A stretch of DNA of 64,000 nt from Prevotella sp902465605 (GCA_902465605.1 CABQNT010000001.1:186001-250000), one strand, 5' to 3'. Positions 7,274 through 16,273 are shown, counted from the stretch's first letter. Program-made: numbers and translations. The notes: a model not told the origin generated them from the sequence alone.

Positions 7274-9154
7274 TTATTCTATAGTGAGACGACGATATTT
7301 GTCATACTTCACCTGATAGCCAAGCGACAGCTTTTTAACTTCACCTGGAACAAGCGTCAGCTTCCAGACTACCTGCCCGTTCAGCTTGTCAAGTTGTCCA
7401 CCACTTAGTTCCTGAGGCGTGACGGTGATGCTTGAATTTTTCGAAACGGGCAGTTGGTCGTAAATACTGATGACCACTTGTTCGGCTCGGGCATTGCGTA
7501 TGCTGATTTCCCAGTTCATGGTTTGTACTCTGCTGCTACCCAGCAGTCTGCGGGAGGTGTTGTTCTTGATGAGTTTCCGCTCGATGTGGATGCCGTTGTC
7601 GCGCCCCATGGCGAGGTGGAGGGTATCGCTCTGTTGGTCGGGATTGAGGATGGTTTTGCCCACATAGCTGTTGTCGAAGAACACGGTGGCTTCTCCCTGA
7701 ATAAGGTTCAGCTCGTTCCAGCCAGTGACATCAGCCACGAGGAAAGCGCTCTTGTCAATCTTGGGAACGCCCTTGTAAGCATAGGTGGTGGGTAATTTAT
7801 ATTTGCCTATCTGGCAACTCACGGGCTTGTTGTCGGAGAGAATGGTCAGCGGATGCCCTATCTCGAACTCATATCCAAACTTGGCAGCAGTGGAACTAAC
7901 ATCCATGCTGTTTTCATCAGCGATGCTTTCGGCCTTCACCTCCCTGTCGGCCTTTATCACTGGAGCTGTAAATTTCACGTTCGATTTCGTGCTTTTGCTT
8001 CCAAATCCCTTGACCACCACTTCTTCCAATGCCAGTTTGCTATTCTCCATGCGGAAGTCGAGACGGTTTCCTGTGGCTTGCTTAACTTGTGTTTCCATGC
8101 CAATGTAGCTCGCTTCCACGTTGCGATTGCCATTGGGCAACGTGAGTGTGTAGTGTCCGTCGATGTCGCTCACGGTGCCGATAGTGGTGCCTTTCACTTG
8201 GATGGTGGCGCCGATGACGGGATTGTCTTCCTCGTCGATGATAGTGCCTGAGATGCGGTTGTTATCTATACCAAAGTCGTAGGTGGGCGCGGCGAGGCCG
8301 TAGTCGAGCCAATAAGTCTTTAGCTCAGGCGACACATTGCTGCGGTTGGGATTGGCCGACGACAGTGTGATGGGCACGTTGCGCCAGTCTTCATTGGTTT
8401 GTTGCGTGATGTTGGCCTTGTAGGTGAGTTGCAGGGGAGCCGCAGTGCTGCCTGAACGGAGTTCGTAGGTGGGGTACCATGATGCCCCATTGACGTAGTA
8501 GTCAAAGGTGAAGTTGGCATTAGAAACTCGCGGAGCATCAACCTTGACATCGATTACGGTGAGCCGTTTGGTATTGAGTCCTGCGATGGAGTCTATAACT
8601 TCTTGTTGTTTTTCCACATTGTGGTTGGCCTGCTGCTCTTCTTCGTCAAGACCGATGAGCCGCTTGTTGATGGCCATGGTTTCGTCATAATAATATTGGT
8701 TGAGCTGTTTGATGGCTTCGAGAGGTGTTGCAACGGTGCGTGCAGCTGTGGAAGTGTTGGTTTTCACCATCTCCAGTTGCGACTTCATGACCGTTCGCTT
8801 GGCTTTCACCTCAGCCAGGCGGTTGCGTGCTTTCTTCATCGCAGCTTCGGCAGCGCGCAGCTGTGCGGAAAGCATGGCACTGTCAGGACGAATGAATCGC
8901 TGACTGACGCCAAGTATTGTCACATTGCCTTCAGCCTTGACCTGTATGCTGTTGACGTCTATGTAGGGCGATAGTCCCGTGAAACTGAGCGTTTGTTCGC
9001 CGGCTTGCAGGGCCACTTGTTTGTGACGGTATACCTGTGCGCCTTTTGAAAAGATGGTTACCTTGTCGAGATTGGGTATCATCCGGCCTTGTGCCGATGC
9101 GTCTATGGACAAGACAGTAAGGAATAATAAGAGAATAAAGGTCTTGGTTTTCAT
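7274..9154 (-). CDS. DUF4139 (MuiA-like) protein with inserted carboxypeptidase-D/SusC-type module
   Basis: 626-aa exported protein. The start is placed at the ATG opening the signal peptide MKTKTFILLLFLTVLSIDASAQ; an upstream ATG at 9307 would prepend implausible sequence. Residues 28-130 match the DUF4140 N-terminal domain and a coiled coil (95-190), followed by DUF4139 (about 200 to the end, with YYVNGASWYPTYELRS). Residues 300-385 interrupt DUF4139 with a carboxypeptidase-D regulatory repeat (ISGTIIDEEDNPVIGATI ... TVSDIDGHYTLTLP) that ends in LEEVVVKGFG, the same wording that introduces the plug of SusC-type receptors. The family is linked by name to mucoidy inhibition (MuiA); the role here is unknown. 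A TACTTTTG box at 9182-9189 (minus) is a likely promoter. Confidence 0.85.
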   Translation of the reverse strand: MKTKTFILLLFLTVLSIDASAQGRMIPNLDKVTIFSKGAQVYRHKQVALQAGEQTLSFTGLSPYIDVNSIQVKAEGNVTILGVSQRFIRPDSAMLSAQLRAAEAAMKKARNRLAEVKAKRTVMKSQLEMVKTNTSTAARTVATPLEAIKQLNQYYYDETMAINKRLIGLDEEEQQANHNVEKQQEVIDSIAGLNTKRLTVIDVKVDAPRVSNANFTFDYYVNGASWYPTYELRSGSTAAPLQLTYKANITQQTNEDWRNVPITLSSANPNRSNVSPELKTYWLDYGLAAPTYDFGIDNNRISGTIIDEEDNPVIGATIQVKGTTIGTVSDIDGHYTLTLPNGNRNVEASYIGMETQVKQATGNRLDFRMENSKLALEEVVVKGFGSKSTKSNVKFTAPVIKADREVKAESIADENSMDVSSTAAKFGYEFEIGHPLTILSDNKPVSCQIGKYKLPTTYAYKGVPKIDKSAFLVADVTGWNELNLIQGEATVFFDNSYVGKTILNPDQQSDTLHLAMGRDNGIHIERKLIKNNTSRRLLGSSRVQTMNWEISIRNARAEQVVISIYDQLPVSKNSSITVTPQELSGGQLDKLNGQVVWKLTLVPGEVKKLSLGYQVKYDKYRRLTIE

Positions 9155-9373
9155 CGCTTTCCGTTTGATGTTGTTACTTCGCAAAAGTAGAGAAAAAAAA
9201 CAAATCGAGACATATTTACTGAGAAAAGTTTTTATGTTTGGAACGCAAAAAGCCACGACTTGTGGAAAAGTTAGGTAATCGTGTGTTGTCTTAGACGCAT
9301 TCTTCAAAAGGAGATAGCTGCGGCCATAGATAACGAAAAATATGTCGTAAGTAGTGAACTTTTGTAAGATTTA

Positions 9374-9404
9374 TTTGATAGATTCAACTTTTTTTGTAAC
9401 TTTG
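9374..9404 (+). promoter_or_regulatory. Promoter of the rhodanese lipoprotein gene
   Basis: TTTG (9374-9377), 19 bp, then TAACTTTG (9397-9404): both boxes of the Bacteroidota promoter with normal spacing, 25 bp before the start codon. Confidence 0.6.
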
Positions 9405-9429
9405 AGGATGATTATGAGCAACTAAACGG

Positions 9430-9819
9430 ATGATTAAATTATTGAAAGGTATTATTATCGTGATTTTAAGTACGTTATTTGCAAGCTGTTCCAGTCATCA
9501 ACGAATTGAGTCTGTGACAGTAGACGAGTTTGAAAACGCTCCCTACGACGGGCATGTACAATTGCTGGATGTGCGTTCGGCAGAAGAGTATGCGCAAGGA
9601 CATATCGCCAATGCCGAAAATATAGACGTGCAGCAGCCTGACTTTATTGACAAGGCCAAGGCAAAGTTGGATCACACTAATCCGGTGTATGTTTATTGTC
9701 GTTCGGGCAAACGCAGTATGTTGGCCGCTCAAAAACTTGTCAAGGCCGGTTTTAAGGTGGTTAATCTCCGTGACGGAATCATGGGTTGGGAAAACGCAGG
9801 CAAACCTGTTCTTCCCTAA
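9430..9819 (+). CDS. Rhodanese-domain lipoprotein
   Basis: 129-aa single-domain rhodanese. The signal peptide ends in the lipobox LFASC (Cys20). No acidic residues follow the Cys, so it probably faces the periplasm. The rhodanese domain spans about 28-128, with LLDVRSAEEY and the active-site loop CRSGKRS (Cys90). The six-residue loop is the sulfurtransferase type, so persulfide transfer is plausible, but the donor and acceptor are unknown. Not in an operon; it has its own promoter. Confidence 0.92.
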   Translation: MIKLLKGIIIVILSTLFASCSSHQRIESVTVDEFENAPYDGHVQLLDVRSAEEYAQGHIANAENIDVQQPDFIDKAKAKLDHTNPVYVYCRSGKRSMLAAQKLVKAGFKVVNLRDGIMGWENAGKPVLP

Positions 9820-9982
9820 AGGGACGGCTGCTGAATGAGATGAGTGTTGTTCTGGCTACAGAGTTTCATTCATCTTGCAAGATGCCTTTACCCTGGTTCT
9901 TCTTCAACCGTCTGGCCATGTAACTGATGGTCGCATGGAACGGAAGTAAAAGAAATTTGTATTAATTTAAAAAATAAAGATT

Positions 9983-10228
9983 ATGTTTGGACTTATTGGA
10001 TCAATTATTATTGGATGTTTGGCTGGTTTTATCGCCGGTAAGATTATGCGTGGTGGTGGTTTCGGCTTTTGGATGAACCTGCTGCTGGGTATCATTGGTG
10101 GTGTCGTAGGTGGCTGGACGCTGAGTCTGTTGAACATCTCTTGGGGTGGAACCATTGGCTCTTTAGGAACAGCCGTAGTGGGTGCCGTCTTATTACTTTG
10201 GATTGCATCACTATTTAGAAAGTCATAA
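9983..10228 (+). CDS. GlsB/YeaQ/YmgE family small membrane protein
   Basis: 81-aa transglycosylase-associated-type protein, three short Gly-rich transmembrane helices. The start reads MFGLIGSIIIGCLAGFIAGK, followed by MRGGGFGFW and IGGVVGGW, all typical of the family, which is linked to general stress in Gram-positives and E. coli. It sits three bases before the YbjQ gene, so the two are surely co-transcribed. The leader is A-rich, with no Shine-Dalgarno. Function is not known beyond the stress association. Confidence 0.92.
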   Translation: MFGLIGSIIIGCLAGFIAGKIMRGGGFGFWMNLLLGIIGGVVGGWTLSLLNISWGGTIGSLGTAVVGAVLLLWIASLFRKS

Positions 10229-10231
10229 TAA

Positions 10232-10549
10232 ATGCTGTTAACAACAACTCCTACTGTTGAAGGACGAAAAATTCTAGAATACAAGGGCATCGTAACGGGC
10301 GAAACCATTATTGGTGCCAATGTGTTGAAGGATTTCTTTGCCGGTATACGCGACGTCATTGGCGGCCGTAGCAATGCTTATGAGAAGGTACTTCGTGAGG
10401 CGAAGGATACTTCTTTGAACGAGATGCAAGAACGTGCAGAGGCATTGGGTGCGAATGCTGTCGTGGGTATTGACATCGATTATGAAACCATTGGACAGTC
10501 TGGGAGTATGCTAATGGTGGCAGTAAGCGGAACAGCGGTGCTCATTTAG
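10232..10549 (+). CDS. YbjQ/UPF0145 family protein
   Basis: 105-aa cytosolic protein of the YbjQ (DUF74, putative heavy-metal-binding) family. Visible family features are ITxT-like start TTTPTVEGRKI, EYKGIVTGE, the helix VIGGRSNAYEKVLREAKD, and the end GANAVVGIDIDYETI. It forms a pentameric ring in known structures. It follows the GlsB-type gene by three bases, and its stop overlaps by four bases the stop of the convergent gene at 10546. Biochemical role unknown. Confidence 0.93.
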   Translation: MLLTTTPTVEGRKILEYKGIVTGETIIGANVLKDFFAGIRDVIGGRSNAYEKVLREAKDTSLNEMQERAEALGANAVVGIDIDYETIGQSGSMLMVAVSGTAVLI

Positions 10550-11142
10550 CGCCGCTTTTCCCGCTGTTCTTGCCTCTCTTGCTTGCGTAACGTTTCGCGG
10601 TAGGCCTTTTCTATAGGGTCTTCTGCGGCATCTATCTTGCGGAATGCCTCCTTCAACTGCCTGAGGTGTTTCATGTTTCTCTTCTTCCTAAAGTCGAGCA
10701 TCTTGGCTAAATCGAACTCAAAGAAGCCATGGGGTGCGTCATGGTCTGGTGGTAAGTAGGGGCGATTGGCCTTCAGACTGTCAATATTTTGCATGTGCTT
10801 TCCCCAGATAATCACTTCACCAAGGCTGTATTCTGCGGGAAAAAGGAAGACAGTGTCTTTCCTAATTTCTTCTGCAGAGAGTGTTTCTTTCAGATAGTTG
10901 CGTTTGTAGAACGTGGCACTCTTTGTATTGTAAGGTAAGGATACCAGTCCTCTGTAGGTGGTTTTTCCAACAAATTTTCCGTTTGCATGCACCTCCACGT
11001 CGCGGATGGGGACACGGGTAATGGCATCACACACCAGACATTGCTGTGCCTGGAGCTTCATTCCGCCAAGCAATAGTACGGTGGCTAAAACAAAAATTCG
11101 CCGCAGAATGATGGTATGTGATAAGTAAATGTTGGTGATCAT
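10546..11142 (-). CDS. Exported hypothetical protein with carboxypeptidase-D regulatory-like domain
   Basis: 198 aa. A hydrophobic N-terminus (IFVLATVLLLGGMKLQAQ) looks like a signal peptide ending near residue 33. Residues about 34-105 resemble a carboxypeptidase regulatory-like beta-sandwich (CLVCDAITRVPIRDVEV, LVSLPYN, YSLGEVIIWG). Residues 120-198 are helical and strongly basic, ending in KQERQEQREKRR. It is Bacteroidota-like, but I do not recognise a named family. The start codon lies in a short repeated sequence (see 11130-11220), so the true start could be the internal Met28. The 3' end overlaps ybjQ convergently by 4 bp. Confidence 0.65.
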   Translation of the reverse strand: MITNIYLSHTIILRRIFVLATVLLLGGMKLQAQQCLVCDAITRVPIRDVEVHANGKFVGKTTYRGLVSLPYNTKSATFYKRNYLKETLSAEEIRKDTVFLFPAEYSLGEVIIWGKHMQNIDSLKANRPYLPPDHDAPHGFFEFDLAKMLDFRKKRNMKHLRQLKEAFRKIDAAEDPIEKAYRETLRKQERQEQREKRR

Positions 11143-11220
11143 CTTACGTTTTGTTGGTGAATGTCTTACATTTTACAAGTAGGCACCCAACATTTTGTTG
11201 GTGGTCATCTTACATCTTGC
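11130..11220 (-). repeat. Three degenerate copies of a GTTGGTG..CATCTTAC phrase
   Basis: On the + strand, GTTGGTGATCATCTTACG, GTTGGTGAATGTCTTACA and GTTGGTGGTCATCTTACA recur at about 11131, 11154 and 11199. The first copy covers the annotated start codon of the gene at 10546-11142. Confidence 0.5.
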
Positions 11221-11248
11221 CTTTCTTGACCATTGATTGAAGCTGGGG

Positions 11249-11986
11249 TTAAACGTGTTTGGTTGCATCCAAAAGCTGTTCCCAGACCGCACAGAACTCG
11301 GTCATTTGATGGAAAAGTAGGTCGGCACCTTCTTTTCTAAGCGTGCTGTCGGGCAGGGGGCCACTGTTGATGGCTACCGTAAAGATTTGAGCCGCCACGC
11401 CTGCTCGTATGCCCATAGGCGCATTCTCCACCACGATCCCTTCCCAAGGTTGATGGCTTCCCGTCAATTGTAAGCCCTTCAAATATGGGTCGGGCGCAGG
11501 TTTTCCGTGTTTGATGTTATAGGCTGTGACAATATTCTCTTCAGATACGAAGTGGTGAAAATCGTTGACAAGTCGTTTAATCAATTTCCTTTGCGCACTA
11601 CCTGTAACAATGCCAATGCTCATTCCGCTCTTTTTTATCTTGCTCATGAGGTCGAGTACCCCGTCAAAGGTAGGCGCTTCGGGCATTTGATGAAACAGTC
11701 TGCCTTTCTCATCGTACATCTTTTGTGCCTCTTCTTCCGAAATGTCACGACCTTGTTGTTGCTTAACCATCATTCTGATGGTGTCTACACCCTTCATTCC
11801 TTCAGTGGCATACGCATCAGCTTCGGTCATGTCAAGCCCGAAACTCTTCATCGATTCTTTCCACGCAACGGCATGATGCGGCATTGAATTGTACAGCACA
11901 CCGTCCATATCAAAAAGCACGACTTTGGGTTGGAACGCCGCAAAGCCATGCTTTCTCAAATAATCATTTATTTCGTTTTCAAACAT
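11249..11986 (-). CDS. HAD-superfamily hydrolase (beta-phosphoglucomutase/phosphatase-like)
   Basis: 245-aa HAD phosphatase of the PgmB/CbbY-like subfamily. Motif I is FDMDGVLYNS (nucleophile Asp26, acid/base Asp28), and a helical cap follows directly. Motif II is IVTGSA, motif III Lys is in KHGKPAPDPYLK, and motif IV is VVENAPMGIRAG, where the second acidic residue normally found (ED/DD) is Asn. It ends the lysS-gpsA-pgi-HAD run, six bases after pgi. A sugar-phosphate substrate would suit its neighbours, but specificity cannot be read from the sequence. Confidence 0.88.
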   Translation of the reverse strand: MFENEINDYLRKHGFAAFQPKVVLFDMDGVLYNSMPHHAVAWKESMKSFGLDMTEADAYATEGMKGVDTIRMMVKQQQGRDISEEEAQKMYDEKGRLFHQMPEAPTFDGVLDLMSKIKKSGMSIGIVTGSAQRKLIKRLVNDFHHFVSEENIVTAYNIKHGKPAPDPYLKGLQLTGSHQPWEGIVVENAPMGIRAGVAAQIFTVAINSGPLPDSTLRKEGADLLFHQMTEFCAVWEQLLDATKHV

Positions 11987-11992
11987 TCAATC

Positions 11993-13357
11993 TTATTTTT
12001 CGTTGGCCAAACGCTCTTGTATGGCCTTGCTTTCAGCTTCATAACCAGGCTTGTTGAGCAAGGCGAACATGTTCTTCTTGTACGCTTCCACACCAGGTTG
12101 GTTGAAAGGATTCACGCCAAGGAGGTTTCCGCTGATGCCACAGGCTATCTCGAAGAAGTAAAGCAGCTGTCCGATGTAATACTCATTCAGTTCTGGAAGA
12201 CTAATTCGGATATTAGGAACGCCACCGTCAACGTGCGCCAGTCGTGTACCCAGTTCGGCCATCTTATTCACTTCGTCCACTCGTTTGCCTGCCAAGAAGT
12301 TCAAACCGTCAAGATTTTCCTCATCTTTGGGGAACAACATCTTCTTGTTGGGCTGCTCAACACTGATTACGGTTTCGAAGATTGAACGCTCGCCCTCTTG
12401 TATCCACTGACCCATGGAGTGCAAATCGGTGGTGAAATCGCATGCGGCAGGATAAATACCCAGATGGTCTTTTCCCTCACTCTCACCGTAAAGTTGTTTC
12501 CACCATTCACCGATGAAGTGCAGTTTAGGTTGGAAGTTGACGATAATCTCAATCTTCTTGCCCATCTCACGATACAGTGCATGACGCACAACAGCGTACT
12601 GTGCGGCTATGTTGTCCTGCAAAGCCACGTTCTTCCCCGTTGCCTTTTCCATGTCGGCAGCACCCTGTACCAAAGCTTTGATGTCGAAACCAGCGCAGGC
12701 AATGGGCAGTAAACCAACAGGAGTGAGTACGGAGAAGCGACCGCCTACATTGTCAGGAATGATAAAACTCTTGTATCCTTCTTTGTCAGCGCATGTGCGT
12801 GCGGCACCTTTTTTTGCGTCAGTGATGGCCACAATCACGTCTTTAGCCTCTTCTTTTCCACGTTGTGCTTCGCATTGTTTCTTCAGCAAACGGAAAGTAA
12901 GAGCCGTTTCTGTGGTGGTACCCGATTTAGATATGTTGATGACACCAAACTTCTTGTCTTTTAAGTAATCGGTGAGTTCTGCCAAATAATCCTCGCCAAT
13001 GTTGTTTCCAGCAAAGAGAATGACAGGATTCTTCTTGTCGTTCACCAGCCAAGCGAATGAGTTTCCCAAGGCCTCTATCACGGCACGAGCGCCCAAGTAG
13101 CTTCCGCCAATACCGGCAACCACTACCACTTCGCACTTTTCGCGTAAGGTGTTGGCGCATGCCTGCACTTCATCAAGAAATGCAGGTGTGATGGATGAAG
13201 GCAAATGTAACCATCCTAAGAAATCGTTTCCCGGACAAGTGCCGTTTTCAAGTGCTTCTTGTACGGCTTTTACCTTTTCTTTATAGGCCTCTATAGTGCC
13301 AGGTTTCAAGAACTGAGTGGCTTTTGTGATGTCTAAACTAATACTTTTCATCTTCAA
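11993..13357 (-). CDS. pgi: Glucose-6-phosphate isomerase
   Basis: 454-aa phosphoglucose isomerase, the shorter bacterial form. It interconverts glucose-6-phosphate and fructose-6-phosphate in the cytosol. Visible features: the phosphate-binding GIGGSYLGARA, the signature FGVINISKSGTTTET, GGRFSVLTPVGLLP and the catalytic-lysine region near NPFNQPGVEAYKK. The gene begins one base after the gpsA stop codon, so translation is probably coupled, and it is followed at six bases by the HAD gene. The operon links aminoacylation, phospholipid precursor and central sugar metabolism without an obvious common theme. Confidence 0.98.
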   Translation of the reverse strand: MKMKSISLDITKATQFLKPGTIEAYKEKVKAVQEALENGTCPGNDFLGWLHLPSSITPAFLDEVQACANTLREKCEVVVVAGIGGSYLGARAVIEALGNSFAWLVNDKKNPVILFAGNNIGEDYLAELTDYLKDKKFGVINISKSGTTTETALTFRLLKKQCEAQRGKEEAKDVIVAITDAKKGAARTCADKEGYKSFIIPDNVGGRFSVLTPVGLLPIACAGFDIKALVQGAADMEKATGKNVALQDNIAAQYAVVRHALYREMGKKIEIIVNFQPKLHFIGEWWKQLYGESEGKDHLGIYPAACDFTTDLHSMGQWIQEGERSIFETVISVEQPNKKMLFPKDEENLDGLNFLAGKRVDEVNKMAELGTRLAHVDGGVPNIRISLPELNEYYIGQLLYFFEIACGISGNLLGVNPFNQPGVEAYKKNMFALLNKPGYEAESKAIQERLANEK

Positions 13358-13358
13358 G

Positions 13359-14357
13359 TTATCTAAATGAATCTGTTAATAATTTTATCTCTATTTGCGG
13401 ACTGATGTGCTCGTACAAAATGTTGTACACAGCATCCAAAATCGGCATGTTCACGTGCATGTGCCGGTTGATCTCTTTCATGCACTTGGTTCCGAAATAT
13501 CCTTCGGCAATCATCTCCATTTCAATCTGCGCGCTTTTCACCGAATATCCCTTGCCAATCATGGTGCCAAAGGTGCGGTTGCGCGAGAAATTGGAGTACG
13601 ATGTCACCAACAAATCGCCCAAATAAACCGAATCGTACGCACTGCGTTCAATGGGATGGACGGCTGTGAGGAACCGAGACATCTCCTGAACCGCATTCGC
13701 AATGAGCACGGCTTGGAAGTTGTCACCGTATTTCAGTCCGCTGCAAATGCCCGAAGCGATGGCGTAAACGTTCTTCAGAACCGACGAATATTCGATGCCA
13801 ATCACGTCCGATGAGGTTTTGGTCTTGATGACATCGCTGGCAATGAATTCGGCGAACGACTCCGCTTTCTGTATGTCAGCGCAGCCGATGGTGAGGTAAG
13901 ACAAGCGATCCATGGCCACTTCCTCTGCATGCGACGGCCCTCCAATCACGGCCAGGTTATCGTATGGCACGTCAAACACTTGATGGAAATACTCTGAACA
14001 CACTAAGTTTTCGTCGGGAACGATGCCCTTGATGGCGGTGATGATGAACTTGTCGCGCAGACGGGTCTTGAGTTTCCGCAGATGAATTTTGAGGTAGGGT
14101 GACGGTGTCACGAAGACCAGCGTGTCGTAAGCACCGGTAATGGTGTTGATGTCCGATGAGAAAAAAATCTCATCGGTGTTGAAATGCACGCTTGTCAGAT
14201 AGGCTGGATTGTGTCCCAGACGCTTAAAATCCTCGATGCGGTCGTCTCTTCGCATGTACCACCCAATGTGATGAGCATGGCTCACCACAATCTTGGCGAT
14301 GGCTGTGGCCCAACTTCCGCCTCCGATGATCGCTATCTTGCCGCAGTTATAATTCAT
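13359..14357 (-). CDS. gpsA: NAD(P)H-dependent glycerol-3-phosphate dehydrogenase
   Basis: 332-aa cytosolic enzyme reducing dihydroxyacetone phosphate to sn-glycerol-3-phosphate for phospholipid synthesis. The Rossmann motif is GGGSWATAIAK (13-23); other family marks are ITAIKG, GGPSHAEEVA and the C-terminal catalytic lysine region VLKNVYAIASGIC. Normal length. The start codon lies at the edge of an ATGAATTATGAAT-type repeat, so several ATGs crowd the site; the one chosen gives the standard N-terminus just before the Rossmann strand. Downstream of lysS with a 110-bp gap filled by a large inverted repeat. Confidence 0.97.
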   Translation of the reverse strand: MNYNCGKIAIIGGGSWATAIAKIVVSHAHHIGWYMRRDDRIEDFKRLGHNPAYLTSVHFNTDEIFFSSDINTITGAYDTLVFVTPSPYLKIHLRKLKTRLRDKFIITAIKGIVPDENLVCSEYFHQVFDVPYDNLAVIGGPSHAEEVAMDRLSYLTIGCADIQKAESFAEFIASDVIKTKTSSDVIGIEYSSVLKNVYAIASGICSGLKYGDNFQAVLIANAVQEMSRFLTAVHPIERSAYDSVYLGDLLVTSYSNFSRNRTFGTMIGKGYSVKSAQIEMEMIAEGYFGTKCMKEINRHMHVNMPILDAVYNILYEHISPQIEIKLLTDSFR

Positions 14358-14370
14358 AATTCTTCATTCA

Positions 14371-14470
14371 TAATTCATCATGATTGCTCACAAGTCATGA
14401 TTCTTCTTTTCTCAATCCAATTGATAGTTAGCGAGAAGCGTGTGAATCATGAACTGTGCATGATGAATTA
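14371..14470. repeat. Large inverted repeat between lysS and gpsA
   Basis: TAATTCATCA (14371-14380) pairs with TGATGAATTA (14461-14470), and TCATGATTC (14395-14403) with GAATCATGA (14444-14452). With the intervening partly complementary bases this makes arms of about 30 bp around a 40-nt loop. The structure includes the lysS stop codon and adjoins an ATTCATAATTC tract that reaches the gpsA start. Confidence 0.6.
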
Positions 14471-16198
14471 TTTCTGGCTGTTGTCAATCCATTGTTGAAA
14501 TTGTTCAACCTTCGGATTGTCGTAGCCCAATTTATATTTCTTGTTCACCCCGCAAACATTCATTTGCAAGGCCTGTGCCTTTACCTGCGCGATGTCCGAA
14601 ATCAGGTTGTATCCTGCCTTTCTGAACACGGGTACCCACTGCTCTGGAACGCCAATGGCTGCCCATTCTTCCACCGTACTCTGCGGTATTTTCTTCTCAG
14701 GTTTCATTTGTGGGAAGAACAGCACTTCCTGTATGAACGTCTTTCCGGTCATCAACATCACCAAACGGTCGATGCCAATGCCGATACCCGATGTGGGAGG
14801 CATACCATATTGCAGTGCGCGCAGGAAGTCTTGGTCGATAATCATGGCCTCGTCGTCACCCTTGTCCGCCAATTTCATTTGCTCTTTGAAACGTTCTTCT
14901 TGGTCAATTGGGTCGTTCAATTCAGAGTAAGCGTTCGCCAATTCCTTGCCATTCACCATCAGTTCAAAGCGTTCTGTCAGTCCTGGTTTGCTTCGGTGCA
15001 TCTTGGTAAGCGGTGACATTTCCACAGGGTAATCTGTGATGAACGTGGGTTGAATGAACGTTCCTTCGCAGAACTCGCCAAATATCTCGTCAATCAACTT
15101 GCCTTTACCCATGCTCTCATCCACCTCCATGTCGAGCTTTTTGCAGATTGCTCTTATCTCGTCTTCATTCTTTCCGTTGAGATCATAGCCCGTCTTTTCT
15201 TTGATGGCATCCAGAATGGGTAAGCGTCGGTAAGGAGCTTTGAAGCTAATTGTCTGTCCGTCAATCTCCCGTTCGGCACTACCGTTGACGGCAATGCAAA
15301 TGGTTTCCAGCAGTTTTTCAGTAAATGCCATCATCCAGTTGTAATCTTTGTACTGCACATACAATTCCATGCAAGTGAATTCTGGATTGTGATTGCGGTC
15401 CATTCCCTCGTTACGGAAGTTCTTGCCGATTTCATACACGCCTTCAAAACCGCCCACTATCAGTCGTTTTAAGTACAGTTCGGTGGCGATGCGCATGTAC
15501 ATGTCGGTGTTCAGCGCATTGAAGTGTGTGATAAATGGGCGTGCGCTAGCACCACCGGCAATGGCCTGCAGGGTAGGAGTCTCCACCTCTGTGTAGCCAG
15601 CCTCGTCCAGTACCTTGCGCATGGTGCGTAACACCGTAGCACGTTGCAAAAACGTATCTTTCACGCCATCGTTGACAATCAGGTCGACATAGCGTTGGCG
15701 ATAGCGCAATTCGGGGTCGTCAAACTTGTCGTAGGCCACTCCGTCTTTGTATTTCACGATAGGCAGAGGCTTTAAGGCCTTGCTCAATAGTGTTAAACTT
15801 TGTGCGTGTACCGATATTTCACCAGTTTGAGTTTTGAACACAAAACCCTTGATACCAATAACATCGCCAATGTCTAACAGGCGTTTGAACACCACGTTGT
15901 ACAAATCTTTGTTCTCATCGGGGCAGATGTCATCGCGCGTAACGTACACTTGTATACGGCCTTTAGAGTCTTGCAATTCTACAAAACTGGCCTTGCCCAT
16001 CACGCGTCGCGTCATCATGCGGCCTGCTATCACCACTTCTCGCTTTTCCTCACCGTCTTGATAGTCAGCCTTTATCTCTGTGCTGAACGCGTTGGTAGGA
16101 AACTCTGCGGCAGGATAAGGGTCAATGCCCATATTTCGTAACTCTTGGAGACTTTGTCTGCGACCAATCTCCTGTTCACTCAATTCTAAGATGTTCAT
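14468..16198 (-). CDS. lysS: Lysyl-tRNA synthetase, class II
   Basis: 576 aa. Charges tRNA-Lys. The OB-fold anticodon-binding domain occupies about 35-180 (VVIAGRMMTRRVMGKASF, RIQVYVTRDD); the class II core follows with motif 2 FRNEGMDRNHNPEFT and motif 3 GIGIGIDRLVMLM. After the core there is an extra C-terminal tail of about 80 residues (WVPVFRKAGYNLISDIAQ ... KLGYDNPKVEQFQQW), which explains the length beyond the E. coli enzyme (505 aa) and appears typical of Bacteroidota. I placed the start at the ATG of MNILELSEQE; an ATG 57 bp upstream would add sequence before a normal N-terminus. Transcribed from the region of the 66-bp promoter repeats. Confidence 0.97.
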   Translation of the reverse strand: MNILELSEQEIGRRQSLQELRNMGIDPYPAAEFPTNAFSTEIKADYQDGEEKREVVIAGRMMTRRVMGKASFVELQDSKGRIQVYVTRDDICPDENKDLYNVVFKRLLDIGDVIGIKGFVFKTQTGEISVHAQSLTLLSKALKPLPIVKYKDGVAYDKFDDPELRYRQRYVDLIVNDGVKDTFLQRATVLRTMRKVLDEAGYTEVETPTLQAIAGGASARPFITHFNALNTDMYMRIATELYLKRLIVGGFEGVYEIGKNFRNEGMDRNHNPEFTCMELYVQYKDYNWMMAFTEKLLETICIAVNGSAEREIDGQTISFKAPYRRLPILDAIKEKTGYDLNGKNEDEIRAICKKLDMEVDESMGKGKLIDEIFGEFCEGTFIQPTFITDYPVEMSPLTKMHRSKPGLTERFELMVNGKELANAYSELNDPIDQEERFKEQMKLADKGDDEAMIIDQDFLRALQYGMPPTSGIGIGIDRLVMLMTGKTFIQEVLFFPQMKPEKKIPQSTVEEWAAIGVPEQWVPVFRKAGYNLISDIAQVKAQALQMNVCGVNKKYKLGYDNPKVEQFQQWIDNSQK

Positions 16199-16273
16199 AT
16201 ATGATAAAATAGCTATTTTTTCCCAATTCTGATGGATAGAGCCCGCCAAAAGCATTCAAGACAGTTTGCTTTG

